This document shows, piece after piece, positions 48,501-56,964 of a DNA stretch of 64,000 nt; within the stretch, counting starts at the first letter, position 1; each line of letters opens with the position of its first letter. Both the position numbers and the translations under genes were made by a program. A model generated the notes under the pieces. It saw only the letters and a program-made list of their open reading frames with translations, was not told where the DNA came from and did no database searches. The stretch is from Ciona savignyi (Eukaryota > Chordata > Ascidiacea > Phlebobranchia > Cionidae). The DNA lies in NCBI GenBank assembly GCA_000149265.1, contig CH000077.1, positions 79,893 to 143,892 of the forward strand. The letters run 5' to 3'.

Positions 48501-49720
48501 AAAAACAATAGAAACATCTTAATCATACCTACAAAACATAAATATTCTATATGCTAATTATTTTACATTTTAGTCACCAACAACTGGATCTACAAACTGA
48601 GCGACTGCGCTGTGAATTTCCACTGCGGGCAGAACGATATAGCCGTGAACAACATGATCTACCACACCAGTCCGAAACGAGTGTTTGGAGTTTGTAATCC
48701 AAGTGTGGGGGATGATGGAAGAATGCCTAGACAGGTAATGTGTATTTATCTTATTTTATATTAGTTTGGCCGATTAGCTTGGTGGGTTAGTGCTTTGCCT
48801 TTCAGTTTAAGGGTTTCAGATTCGAAACTGTACCCTTGCTCGTAGGTTGTGTCTTTGGTCAAGTCATTCAACCGACATTGCCTAAACCCAGTGGAACAAT
48901 GGTTTCTACTGAATTAAAGAAACCACTAAATCATACACAACACACTGCAATAGCTTTGATAATCCGTGGGCGTGAGGTGATCTGACGATTACCCGTGTGT
49001 TAAACCTCTTGTGTTTTCTCATTCACGAAGATAAACATGAAATATCCTATCCTGTATCCGACCAGTTGGAAGTATATACTGGTGGTGGAAACTTGCGGGG
49101 TAATATGACGCAATCGTAAACCCGAATGGTTAGCGATTTTACATAGAATTATATAACAACAAACGGCCTTAGTGACTGTACTTAAACTTTTTGGAATTTA
49201 CCGTGTCTAAGTATGCAATCAAAAACAGTCGTGTGGCCAAATGGTTAACGCGACCGATACATATACCGACTCTTATACACTAAAAAACGGTCCTAGTAAC
49301 GAGCCCATCATGGGTTCGAAACTTGGCTCGTTTAAAAAGGATGCAATCAAGCGTTAATTTACTTTATTTTTACAGATAATGCACTTTACACGTAACGTAA
49401 TCTACGTTAACAACACCCGAGCTCATTTATACGGCCGTGGCGACAAATGGTACAACGACGTACCATTGGTGAACCGAAACGACTACTATTTGAAAGGCTT
49501 CACTCAATACGAGGCAGACCACTTCTTCAGTAAAACCTACCACACATTCGCATCCTGGGTTCAGAATACTAATAACGATAGAGGCTCGGTTTTTGGGGAC
49601 CCTATGTTTGTAAGTCTTGAGAACGACGATTATCGACTATCTGCTGATACACCGGCGAGTTTTATACGATCTATTGATTTAAGACATGTCGTGAGTAGCT
49701 CAGGGGTATGCCCCATGTAA
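39301..49720 (+). CDS. secreted right-handed beta-helix protein, paralogue C (13 exons, 734 aa)
   Basis: Exons: 39301-39345, 39921-40202, 41323-41510, 42013-42136, 42618-42861, 43640-43762, 43994-44184, 44987-45130, 46136-46219, 46554-46709, 47659-47776, 48574-48734 and 49376-49720. All are in phase, totalling 2205 nt. The signal peptide is MKQSGAILAVFCFVL, followed by TLHLSHGSCPQRS. Landmarks: DIFYVDSTNGNDLWTG, VTLYVRSGTYF, ISGGAKISRDSF, RLIRARKPNLEKWTGADLTG, WTAERRRISYVNDTDN, LDAVGEFYCD, NMSVCHLHA, YRLSADTPA. The exon 2 donor is the weak AGG|gttcgt, which is repeated in the minisatellite that follows. The acceptor of exon 2 was duplicated by a SINE-B insertion. Exons 7 and 12 are nearly identical to A, and exon 4 to B. 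Secretion and fold are well supported; substrate is unknown. Confidence 0.86.
39479..39512. repeat. (AT)n microsatellite
   Basis: Seventeen uninterrupted AT units in intron 1 of paralogue C. Confidence 0.95.
39779..39908 (-). repeat. SINE-B copy with 18-bp target duplication containing a splice acceptor
   Basis: A well-preserved reversed SINE-B (ttttaccgagccaagtttcg to ttaaccatttggccacacg). It is flanked by perfect duplications acgttcttctagactctt at 39761-39778 and 39909-39926. The right copy holds the exon 2 acceptor (cttctag|ACT). An older SINE-B relic (tatgtcggtcaagttaatca) lies just left, at about 39715-39760. Confidence 0.9.
40180..40890. repeat. minisatellite built from the exon 2 end and donor of paralogue C
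   Basis: About ten units of 60-75 bp. Each contains tttacctggatataagggtt and cgttcatatt, then gttcatagacctttgtatta and a T-rich tttagttctt. The first unit overlaps the end of exon 2, so the donor is copied repeatedly. Confidence 0.9.
41818..41930 (-). repeat. SINE-B copy
   Basis: ttttttgtaccgagtcaagt to cacgttaaccatttacccac; intron 3 of paralogue C. Confidence 0.85.
42204..42496 (-). repeat. SINE-A copy, full length
   Basis: Tail ggataggatattcatg to head aagctaatcggtctgaaa, with a local G8 expansion at 42243; intron 4 of paralogue C. Confidence 0.85.
42936..43082 (-). repeat. SINE-A 3' half
   Basis: ggaataggataggatattca to cacacgttccttcaatttg; intron 5 of paralogue C. Confidence 0.8.
43180..43375 (-). 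repeat. SINE-A 3' half, second copy in the same intron
   Basis: gtgataggatattcatattt to attccactgggttccagtaa. A related flank (actacagtatataaaatat-like) precedes both copies, suggesting a local duplication. Confidence 0.75.
44231..44507 (+). repeat. SINE-A copy
   Basis: Degraded head ccgcacaacttggattagtg to tail gaatatcctattt; intron 7 of paralogue C. Confidence 0.75.
44520..44735 (+). repeat. SINE-A copy, 3'-interrupted
   Basis: gattcgaaaccggtagttag to attacccgtgtggtaacacc. Typical tail elements are displaced by unrelated sequence up to about 44910. Confidence 0.65.
45276..45440 (+). repeat. repeat C copy, complete-looking
   Basis: ggtttggcggccgcgtccgc, gaggtgttttaacgactgtt, cgttttgccgtcttttcctg and agtgaataaactaaacta. 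Best copy of this subfamily; intron 8 of paralogue C. Confidence 0.75.
45735..46036 (-). repeat. SINE-A copy, full length, near consensus
   Basis: Tail ggataggatgggataggta to head cgccagactaaccagcccaa; it ends 100 bases before paralogue C exon 9. Confidence 0.85.
46264..46413 (+). repeat. SINE-A 3' half
   Basis: gattctaccaaattgaag-type start (46276) to atgaatatccggtcctatcc; intron 9 of paralogue C. Confidence 0.75.
46848..47073. mobile_element. MITE-like element with about 45-bp inverted ends
   Basis: Left ggtgcctctaaatactacag and gatcgtttggagcgcttgg; right ccaagcgatcctgtagtatt and tagaggtacc. The core holds the caaacactaatctcaacccc sequence of the 27452 family, with telomere-like aaccccaaccctaac. 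Intron 10 of paralogue C. Confidence 0.8.
47823..48113 (-). repeat. SINE-A copy, full length
   Basis: Tail agtaggatattcatgttt to head aacaaccggccggaca; intron 11 of paralogue C. Confidence 0.85.
48191..48479 (+). repeat. SINE-A copy with internal duplication
   Basis: Head gtccgaccggttagtctggt. The block gtgttcttggtaaggc occurs twice in tandem. Tail gaatatcctaccctatcct. Confidence 0.8.
48763..49056 (+). repeat. SINE-A copy
   Basis: Head tttggccgattagcttggtg to tail gaaatatcctatcctg; intron 12 of paralogue C. Confidence 0.8.
49232..49340 (+). repeat. SINE-B copy, near consensus
   Basis: gtcgtgtggccaaatggtta, acgcgaccgatacatatacc, catgggttcgaaacttggct. It ends 35 bases before paralogue C exon 13. 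Confidence 0.88.
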
Positions 49721-49834
49721 TCAGAGAAATATTTTTGTAAATGCTAAAACGCATAACTTTCGATTTATTAGATTAACAGTTGAAACTGTTATGTAATGCA
49801 CAACGAACTCGTATTTTTCAAACTGGCCGATTAG

Positions 49835-50032
49835 TTAAACCGATACATATAACGACTCCTATATAAAAACGGTCCTAGTTTCGAGCCCATCATGGGTTCG
49901 AAACTTGGCTCAAAAAATCGTAAGGTCGTGTGGTTATAGCGCGACCGATACATATACCGACTCCTATATAAAAACGGTCCTAGTGACGAGTCCATTATGG
50001 GTTCGAAACTTGGTTCGATTAAATAAAAAAAA
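49835..50032 (+). repeat. two SINE-B copies in tandem
   Basis: Two successive units, each with accgatacatata, cgactcctatataaaaacgg, gtcctag and gggttcgaaacttgg. The first lacks its outermost head. Both share 'actcctatataaaaacggtc', unlike other copies, so one is a local duplicate. Confidence 0.85.
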
Positions 50033-50408
50033 CATTACATGCTTTAAAGTATTTATCAAAATTTTCATTTTGTAAGTTAACCAGAGAACTCCTTAATTAA
50101 ATGCCTGTTAAGCAGCATTTATTTGCTTTTGTTACAAACGCTTTATTTTTTGTAAGATTTTACCCGTAATAATGTTCCGATTTTATTATAGATATGCATA
50201 TGTTTTAATTAAACGTTTTTTAATGTACTATTTTTTTATTTTAAATAAGAATTTATGTTCGTAATTTCTTCAAAGTTATTTGTAAAAGGTCTTCAATTTT
50301 TAGAAACGGTGTTTTTTTGTAGATCGTCTGTTTTATTTTTTTATTGGGATATTAGCAATCGAGTTTTGATGGTTTTTTCTCACTGTGTATTAACCAGATG
50401 CTATGTTC

Positions 50409-50414
50409 AATAAA
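50409..50414 (+). promoter_or_regulatory. candidate poly(A) signal of paralogue C
   Basis: AATAAA about 690 bases beyond the paralogue C stop. The intervening AT-rich stretch would be a long 3' UTR that includes a SINE-B tandem pair. An earlier non-canonical signal is possible. Confidence 0.25.
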
Positions 50415-50527
50415 CTCTCAGCAAATGATATGTTTTTTGTGGTCAAAACAACGTTTTTCTATGATTTTCTACACATTTAAAGTAACACAACGTTTAAATC
50501 AAAGCTTCAATGCAATTAAGGTCATCA

Positions 50528-50626
50528 GTCCTGCTGGTTAGTCTAGCGGTTAAGTGCGTCGCCTTTCAATTAAAAGGTTGCAAATTTGAAACTGGTCGCT
50601 AGCTAGTCGGTTAAGTCCTTGGGCAC
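50528..50626 (+). repeat. SINE-A head half
   Basis: tcctgctggttagtctagcg to ggttaagtccttgggcac; the 3' half is absent. Confidence 0.75.
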
Positions 50627-50871
50627 ATTTTATTTTTGCGCGCTATTCGTCCGATTAATTTAGGTTAACCTTATACATCTGTGTCTTTAAGACAGATTAC
50701 GAAAAACAGTCAAAGTTTTCGTATTGTTTATTGTTGAGGGAACCTCTATAATTACAACTTTTAAGTTTCCGCTATAGTATGTCCCCATAGACCACATAGT
50801 CAGGCATTCACAAGGCCTTGGTACGGTCGTGTGGCCGATTTTTTAACGCGACTGATATATTCACCATAATC

Positions 50872-51080
50872 CTACCGGCTGGTCTGGCGGTTTAGTGCGT
50901 CGCCTTTCCACCGAAATGGGCTCTGCTAAATTTAAGGAACGTTTCTATCATATAGGCTACAACACACTACAATAGCTCCGGTAACCCGACGATGGGCGCG
51001 AGGTGATCTGATGATTGCCCGTGTGATAACCCCCTTGATTTTCTTATCCACGGGGATAAACATAAATATCCTATCCTCCC
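50872..51080 (+). repeat. SINE-A copy with internal deletion
   Basis: Head ctaccggctggtctggcggt joins directly to the 'gggctctgctaaatt' block. Tail ataaatatcctatcctccc. SINE-B fragments flank it at about 50822 and 51098-51160. Confidence 0.75.
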
Positions 51081-51867
51081 ATCCACAGAGCACTGGTACG
51101 GTCCTGTGGGCGAATTTGTTACGCAAACGATACATATACCGACTATACAAAAACGGGCACATCAACATTCGCCCGGTAAAAAATACAGAGCTTGAACTAA
51201 TAAATGGCGCCACAAAGTGTAGTTGCAACCTTAACTCACTAATCTACATTTTAGTTTTAAGTTAATCGGATCAAGCGATGTCCGCTAATTATTAATATTT
51301 ATAAATAACAACAACCGAGTAGATCATTGGGTTAGTCTTTCCTTTTAACCGAAAGGTTGCAGGATTTAAAGTTCTCGCTGGGTAGGTTTTTACCTTAGAC
51401 CCAGTAAATTATAAAAATGCAACCGTCGTTATTTTACAAATCAATTCTATTGCAATATATTTTTTATGATAGAGACGTATTAAATGTCTTGTTTAATCCA
51501 TTTACTGGATTGAGGGAGCATCCGCTTAGAGCCTTGCCCGAATTTGTTTTTTTTTCTTATTACCAGAGCCAGATACATAAGGTTAAATCTGGTTCTGCGC
51601 TACTGCTTTTAATTGTAACAGCATTTACAATTCCACTCCAAGACTTGGCTTAAAACATATGGATGCTTGCGTAGCATTATTCTGCCTATTTCATTCGATC
51701 CAAAATTCTTGGAACTATCTGACAGACTTTAAAGTAGTGCCAATGATATACAAAGGATAATACATTTCGAGTTAAATAAAAGGTTAAGTCAACTTATCTT
51801 CATGATTGGTTGGTAAAAAGACTGGATTGAAAAAGGTTAATAAAGGTAAGTCAACTAATCTGCAGGA

Positions 51868-52138
51868 TTAGATAGGATAGGATACTCATGTTTTATCTCC
51901 GTGAATGGGAAAACCAAGGGGTTTAAACACACGGGCAATCGTCAGAGCTATTTCAGTGTGTTGTATATGAGAGACACGTTCCTTCAATTTGGTGGAACTC
52001 ATTAATCCGCTGGGTTCAGGCAATGCCCGTTAAGTGCCTTGCCCAAAGACACAACCGACTATCTATAGCGACCAGTTTCGAATCTGCAACCTACCGGCTG
52101 AAAGGAGTCGCACTAAACCGCTAGACTAACCGGGCGGG
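51868..52138 (-). repeat. SINE-A copy
   Basis: Tail aggataggatactcatg to head agactaaccgggcgg, directly before the orphan exon. Confidence 0.85.
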
Positions 52139-52168
52139 TTGGATATTTATGTTTGTATTTTTGCCCAG

Positions 52169-52310
52169 ATGAACAAGGCATCTTACATACTGCATGGTTT
52201 GGTCATATTCACAATCTTCTGCATCATTAACGCCAACGTGCTGGTGGCATATGATAGTAGTCAGATAGACAGGATACTTCAAGAAACAGATTGGATCCAA
52301 ATAACTCAAG
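52169..52310 (+). CDS. orphan signal-peptide-like exon
   Basis: ATG directly after a good acceptor-like ttgcccag begins MNKASYILHGLVIFTIFCII, then NANVLVAYDSSQIDRILQET and DWIQITQ. It ends in phase 1 at CAAG|gtatta. The leader has a clear hydrophobic core and a plausible cleavage region near NANVLVA, so it looks like exon 1 of a secreted protein. No convincing downstream exons were found. A possible phase-1 exon after tgttcag near 55633 reads GGVMVAVIQLNKCIIFAV and soon stops. The exon abuts the end of a SINE-A copy. It is not similar to exon 1 of A-C (which is phase 0), although it lies at about the same 13-kb spacing. It may be a gene remnant. Confidence 0.3.
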
Positions 52311-52575
52311 GTATTACACAGCGATATAAAATTCTTACGTTTATTCTTGTGGTGAAATTGTAAGGTAATTTAACTCACTAGGTAATCATAAAAACGGTTT
52401 TAGGAACGAACCCATAATGGGTTCGAAACTGAGATCGGTAAAAAACCTTTCCGTAGTCGAGTTTCTGGAGAATTTGCAATGTTTTAATAACGATATATAT
52501 AGCAGTGTTTGTTCAGTATTAAACAACTGGGTTCAGGTAAGGTTAGCTAACCGATAAGCTCGTTGCTGGTAGCAT

Positions 52576-52816
52576 TAGGATAGGATAGGGTATTCTTGTT
52601 GATCGGGCAATCGTCAGATTACCTTGCGCCCATCGTCGAGTTACCGGAGCTATTGCAGTGTGGATTTGGTAGAACCCATTAAACTGCTCGGTTCAGGCAA
52701 TGTCAGTTAAGTGCCTTGACCAAATACACAACCGAACAACTATAGCGAACAGTTTCGAATTTGCAATTAACCTTTCCGTTAAAAGGCGTCACTCTAAACC
52801 AGCAGACTAACCGGTC
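52576..52816 (-). repeat. SINE-A copy with mid deletion
   Basis: Tail aggataggatagggtattc to head cagactaaccggtcggac. A SINE-B tail piece (aatgggttcgaaactgagat) is at about 52390-52450. Confidence 0.8.
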
Positions 52817-52855
52817 GGACTATAATTGCAATCGCATCATTTCTTTAGTATAGAT

Positions 52856-53456
52856 CAGTGGTTCCCAACCTGGGGGTCGCGACCCCCAAAGGGATCGCAA
52901 AGCATGTTAAAGGGGGTCGTGAAGCTGTTACTAATGTAAGAACAAAGGTAAATGTCAATAGGACTGGGTGCACCGGTACGCTCGTAGTATGTGCTATCAT
53001 AGAGTACTAATATATATTAGTACTCTATGGTGCTATCCCGTGCATAATTTTTCATTGAGACATTTCATTCGGATTGCTTATTAGCACAATATTATTGCAT
53101 CAGTATGCGTCCACTGTGATGTCATATCGTCCACTGTGATGTCATAAACTATTACCACTTGACTGTAAACGTACAATAGCTGCAAATTGGAACTTTATTA
53201 GGGAAGTAGCCTAGTATATTATACAACAGAAATCAGTCAAGACTTGGAATTGGTAAAGATAGTTAAGGGGAGCATCATATGCGTTTAGCTGCAGATCTAC
53301 AAGGTCAACGAACGCACTGATTTGTTAATAAATGCAAGTAAAGCATTTTTGTGCTAACCTTCTAATTTTGCATTTAGGATAGAATATAAGTGTGGGTCAC
53401 GGAATGTTCGAAAATTTTTAAGGGGGTCACCAAGGGAAAAAGGTTGGGAACCACTG
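52856..53456. mobile_element. hAT-type non-autonomous transposon, 601 bp
   Basis: Inverted ends cagtggttcccaacct and aggttgggaaccactg, with perfect 8-bp duplications gtatagat at 52848-52855 and 53457-53464. The sub-terminal gggggtcgcgacccccaaag is typical of widespread hAT elements. No transposase frame. It contains a 32-bp palindrome at 52998-53029. Confidence 0.93.
52998..53029. repeat. perfect 32-bp palindrome inside the hAT element
   Basis: catagagtactaatat followed directly by its reverse complement atattagtactctatg. Confidence 0.95.
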
Positions 53457-53860
53457 GTATAGATCATCTTACTCTATAGGTCACTAAGCTATCATAACGA
53501 TTGAAAATGACCCTAATTTCAGAACCCTTTTCTAAAGAACCATTCACAAAGACCCCTGAGGAAATGCAATAAGAAAGACAGTAAGATTACTGTAGTGTAT
53601 ATGCTTTAATACAACTCAAAGCATACTGTATGTGTATATGATAATAAACGCAAAGCATACTGAACATGTTAAAGGGAAACTGAAGTCGATTCTAGGAATA
53701 TCTTAATAAATGGAAAAAATACGCTGATTTCAAAAATCAAATCAGTTTATTCCAATATTTTTTTGTTAAAAAGTTATGAGCAAATATGCATTTCATTCTA
53801 TGTTAGGGGATTTCCCGCATTACGTCATTGACGTTGTTGAGATTTCGTGCCTATATGCGT

Positions 53861-54344
53861 CAGGGTTGCCATTTGGCCTTTTCACGGCCAAATTTCAGAA
53901 ATTTGGCCTTACCAAAATCGTCCCGGCCGCCAAAAAAATAGTTTGGCCGTGCGGAAAAATCTGGCCGAATTTGGCCGTATAAGCATACTGTCAAATTTTT
54001 GGCCGAATTGTCATATTATTTTTACGCTACAGTAGAAATAAAGGAAAAAGAGAGACAGTATATGAAAATAAATTAATATCAACTGTCTCATTTCCAAATC
54101 ACAAAGCTGATTATGACGTTTTAAAATAAAATAATAACGGTAGGTATTCCAATATAGTGTATGAACGGGTTCGACAAATCAGGAGGGAATCAAAATTATA
54201 CAATTTTTCAACAAATAGAAGAGATAAATAGCCCAATTGGCTAAATTAAATAGGTTATTTTGCACTTGATACAAATTGGCCGAATTTTGGCCGTAAAGCA
54301 AAAACAGTTTGGCCGTAAAGCGTACTTTCCGTCTGGCAACCCTG
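53861..54344. mobile_element. hAT-type non-autonomous transposon, 484 bp
   Basis: Ends cagggttgccatttggcc and ggcaaccctg, with perfect 8-bp duplications atatgcgt (53853-53860 and 54345-54352). The interior carries many ttggccgt/acggccaa words on both arms, which are sub-terminal repeats. No coding frame. Confidence 0.92.
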
Positions 54345-55061
54345 ATATGCGTTGTATACAATCATGTGCCAGTTTCGAGGTGAATAAGTAACAGAAGCGC
54401 CTGCAGAAGCGTTGTATTTTCGTATTTTTTATGGAAACTTAGCATAACACTTGTCATATAGCCTAACTGAACTAATGTACGCGCGTGACAGCTTACCTTA
54501 AGCGCAAGCACACTGTAGATGCTTGTAATTTAACATTACGCGGCAGATGGGCATGTTTTAGATGGCGTATAACCAATTAAGACCTCTATGAACGGCAGGA
54601 TGTGACGAGTGGTACCCTCCATGAGTCATTGTTTTTAAACGAGTGTTTTGCTGAGTAACAATGGTGGTGATTCCCCAATGTTTGTTTTGTTGAAAGCAGC
54701 ATGTGCTAGGCTGCGCGCCGGTGTTCTCGTTTAGCTGTAAAGTTTTTTATTCGTGGAGCAGTGCTTTGTAAAATAAAGGTGTTGAATGTTCATCTGCTAG
54801 CTGTTTTGTTGAAAAAAAGTTGCCGATGTACGAAGGGGTATGGGCTCAAAATTTTTAAACAAAATTTTGTAGGGTTTTGAGTTTAGGTTGCAGATCCAAG
54901 CTTCAATTTTAAATTGTGAAAAAATCTAAGACTTCCTATGTCAGGATTTTGAGTGACAGTCGTTTTTGTGAGGTCAGTTTGCATTGGAGAGATAGGGAAA
55001 ATAATTAGTTGAACGCATCCTTTAATGGTTCCAATTCATTGTCAATGTGGGGAATTAGACA

Positions 55062-55333
55062 GATTATTCATGTGGTTAAGTGCCTTTCAACCGAAAGGTT
55101 GCAGGTGCGAAACTGGCCGCTGACTAGTTGGTTGTGTCATTGGGCAAGGCACTTAACGGACATTGCCTGAACCCAGCAAAATATTGGGTTCTGCCAAATT
55201 GAAGGAACATGTCTATTATACACTGCAATACCTCCGGTAACCCGACAGTGGGCGCGAGGTGATCTGACGATTGCATGTGTGTTAACCTCTTGGTTTTCCC
55301 ATTACGGGGATACACACGAATATCCTATCCTAT
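55062..55333 (+). repeat. SINE-A copy, near full length
   Basis: tgcctttcaaccgaaaggtt to cgaatatcctatcctatc. Confidence 0.85.
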
Positions 55334-55775
55334 CATAATCTAAAAACCAATATTAAGAAAATATCATTGAAAGAGCTCGGGTTAGTTGTGATGGTGAGAT
55401 TTGTGTTTATGGCAGGGTTAGAATTATTTTCCATAGTTTTAGTCTTTCCCACCTTCCCTCATTTCAGTGTTACCCCGCTCTTTTACATATTTGCGAGGTA
55501 ATCTCACGAATGCCCGAATGATAACGCGCCTTGTGTTTTATCATTCACGAGGTTTAAACAGGAATATCTTATCATATCCTAAAACATATTACAAATCACT
55601 TTTATTGTAAGTTGTGTTTTATTTTGTTCAGGTGGCGTGATGGTCGCGGTAATTCAATTGAATAAATGCATAATATTTGCCGTTCGAGCCTCAATTACAT
55701 AATGTTCTCAATTACAATCGTTAAAGGAGATCTTGTTATGGTCTTTTGGTGGAGAGTCAGCTTTACCGGTACAGT

Positions 55776-56010
55776 CCGACTAATTGGCTCGGTGGCAGTG
55801 CGTTGCCTTTTAGTCGAAGGGTTGTAGATTCAAAACAGGTCGCTAGTTAATTAGTTTTGTCCACCGGCATTCAACGGACATTTTCTGAACTCAGTGCAAT
55901 AATGGGTTCTACCAAATTAAATGGACGTCTTAATCATACACATCACACTGCATTATTTCCGTTAACCCGACGGTTGGCTGATACGACGATTGCCCGTGTG
56001 TTAAACCTCT
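55776..56010 (+). repeat. SINE-A copy, 3'-truncated
   Basis: Head gtccgactaattggctcgg to gtgttaaacctcttggtttt; the tail is lost. Confidence 0.75.
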
Positions 56011-56251
56011 TGGTTTTTTGTTTAACATTTAGTCGTTGAAAATGTTTTAACTGAAAGCATCATGCTGTAATTAGGAGTCCCACAATCGAAGAAAGAAATT
56101 GATTGATTTTACTTGTTTATTTTCAGTGTCATACTCGTGACAGGCATATCCGGCGAGCTATTTTGCCAGACAGACCAAACATGTAGCCTGTTTTGGGCAT
56201 TTACGACCGCTGAGGTCTATTAGCTGATTTCTCGTAATGTAAAGCACATAT

Positions 56252-56536
56252 TAGACTAGTTTTTAAGTGCGTCGCTTTTCAGCCGAAGGGTTACAGTTTC
56301 GAAACTGGCCGCTGGCTAGTCAGTTGTGTCTTTGGGCAAGGCACTTTACGAATATTTCCTAAGCCCAGCGGATTAATGGGTTCTACTAAATTGAAGAAAC
56401 GTGTGAATCATACACAACATACTGCTATAGCTGGGGTAAGCCGACGGTGGGTGCGAGGTAATCTGACGATTGCCCGTGTGTTAAACCCCTTGGTTTTCTC
56501 ATTCATGGAGATAAACATGAATATTCTATCCTATCC
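56252..56536 (+). repeat. SINE-A copy, full length
   Basis: Head attagactagtttttaagtg to tail atgaatattctatcctatcc. Confidence 0.8.
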
Positions 56537-56858
56537 ACACTTCATGCCAAATTTTAAAGAAAGTTCTAGTCAGATTTAAAATAAAAAAGTTTATTCTGGC
56601 AAATTCCTCTGCAAAAATTCAGATTCAACGTTCATACTGTTCTTATATTAACCAAGCATTAACTAAATACAAATGCAATTTACCATGCAATCGTTAATAC
56701 AATTATGTCTTAAATAAAGACTGGACAAGTTATGTAGAAAATCACAAAGCTACAATTTATAAGCCGGGGTTTTATAAAGAAAGTAAATAAAAAATGCTCA
56801 AATGCCTATATTGTTTTGGTCGTAATTAAATTTCAGTTGCTCAATATTATCTGCTATA

Positions 56859-56864
56859 TTTATT
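56859..56864 (-). promoter_or_regulatory. candidate poly(A) signal of PLPBP
   Basis: TTTATT on the + strand (AATAAA on the - strand), about 100 bases past the PLPBP stop. Confidence 0.45.
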
Positions 56865-56964
56865 AAATAATATCCTTTTTTAATGACGTGAAATGGCTGT
56901 TCGTTTTGCGGTCTTTTCCTGTTTCTGTGTCGTAATTTGATCTCTCAAAATAAACGCTTAAGTT

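Larger units (their letters stand above)
53465..56858. other. intergenic, orphan exon to PLPBP
   Basis: Contains the second hAT element, three SINE-A copies, a repeat C fragment near 56880 and AT-rich sequence. The 54345-55060 stretch holds no repeat or gene that I recognise. Confidence 0.55.

Noticed and set aside
55633-55704. Phase-1 frame GGVMVAVIQLNKCIIFAV after a tgttcag
   Set aside because: Only matches the orphan exon by phase; short and without conserved features.
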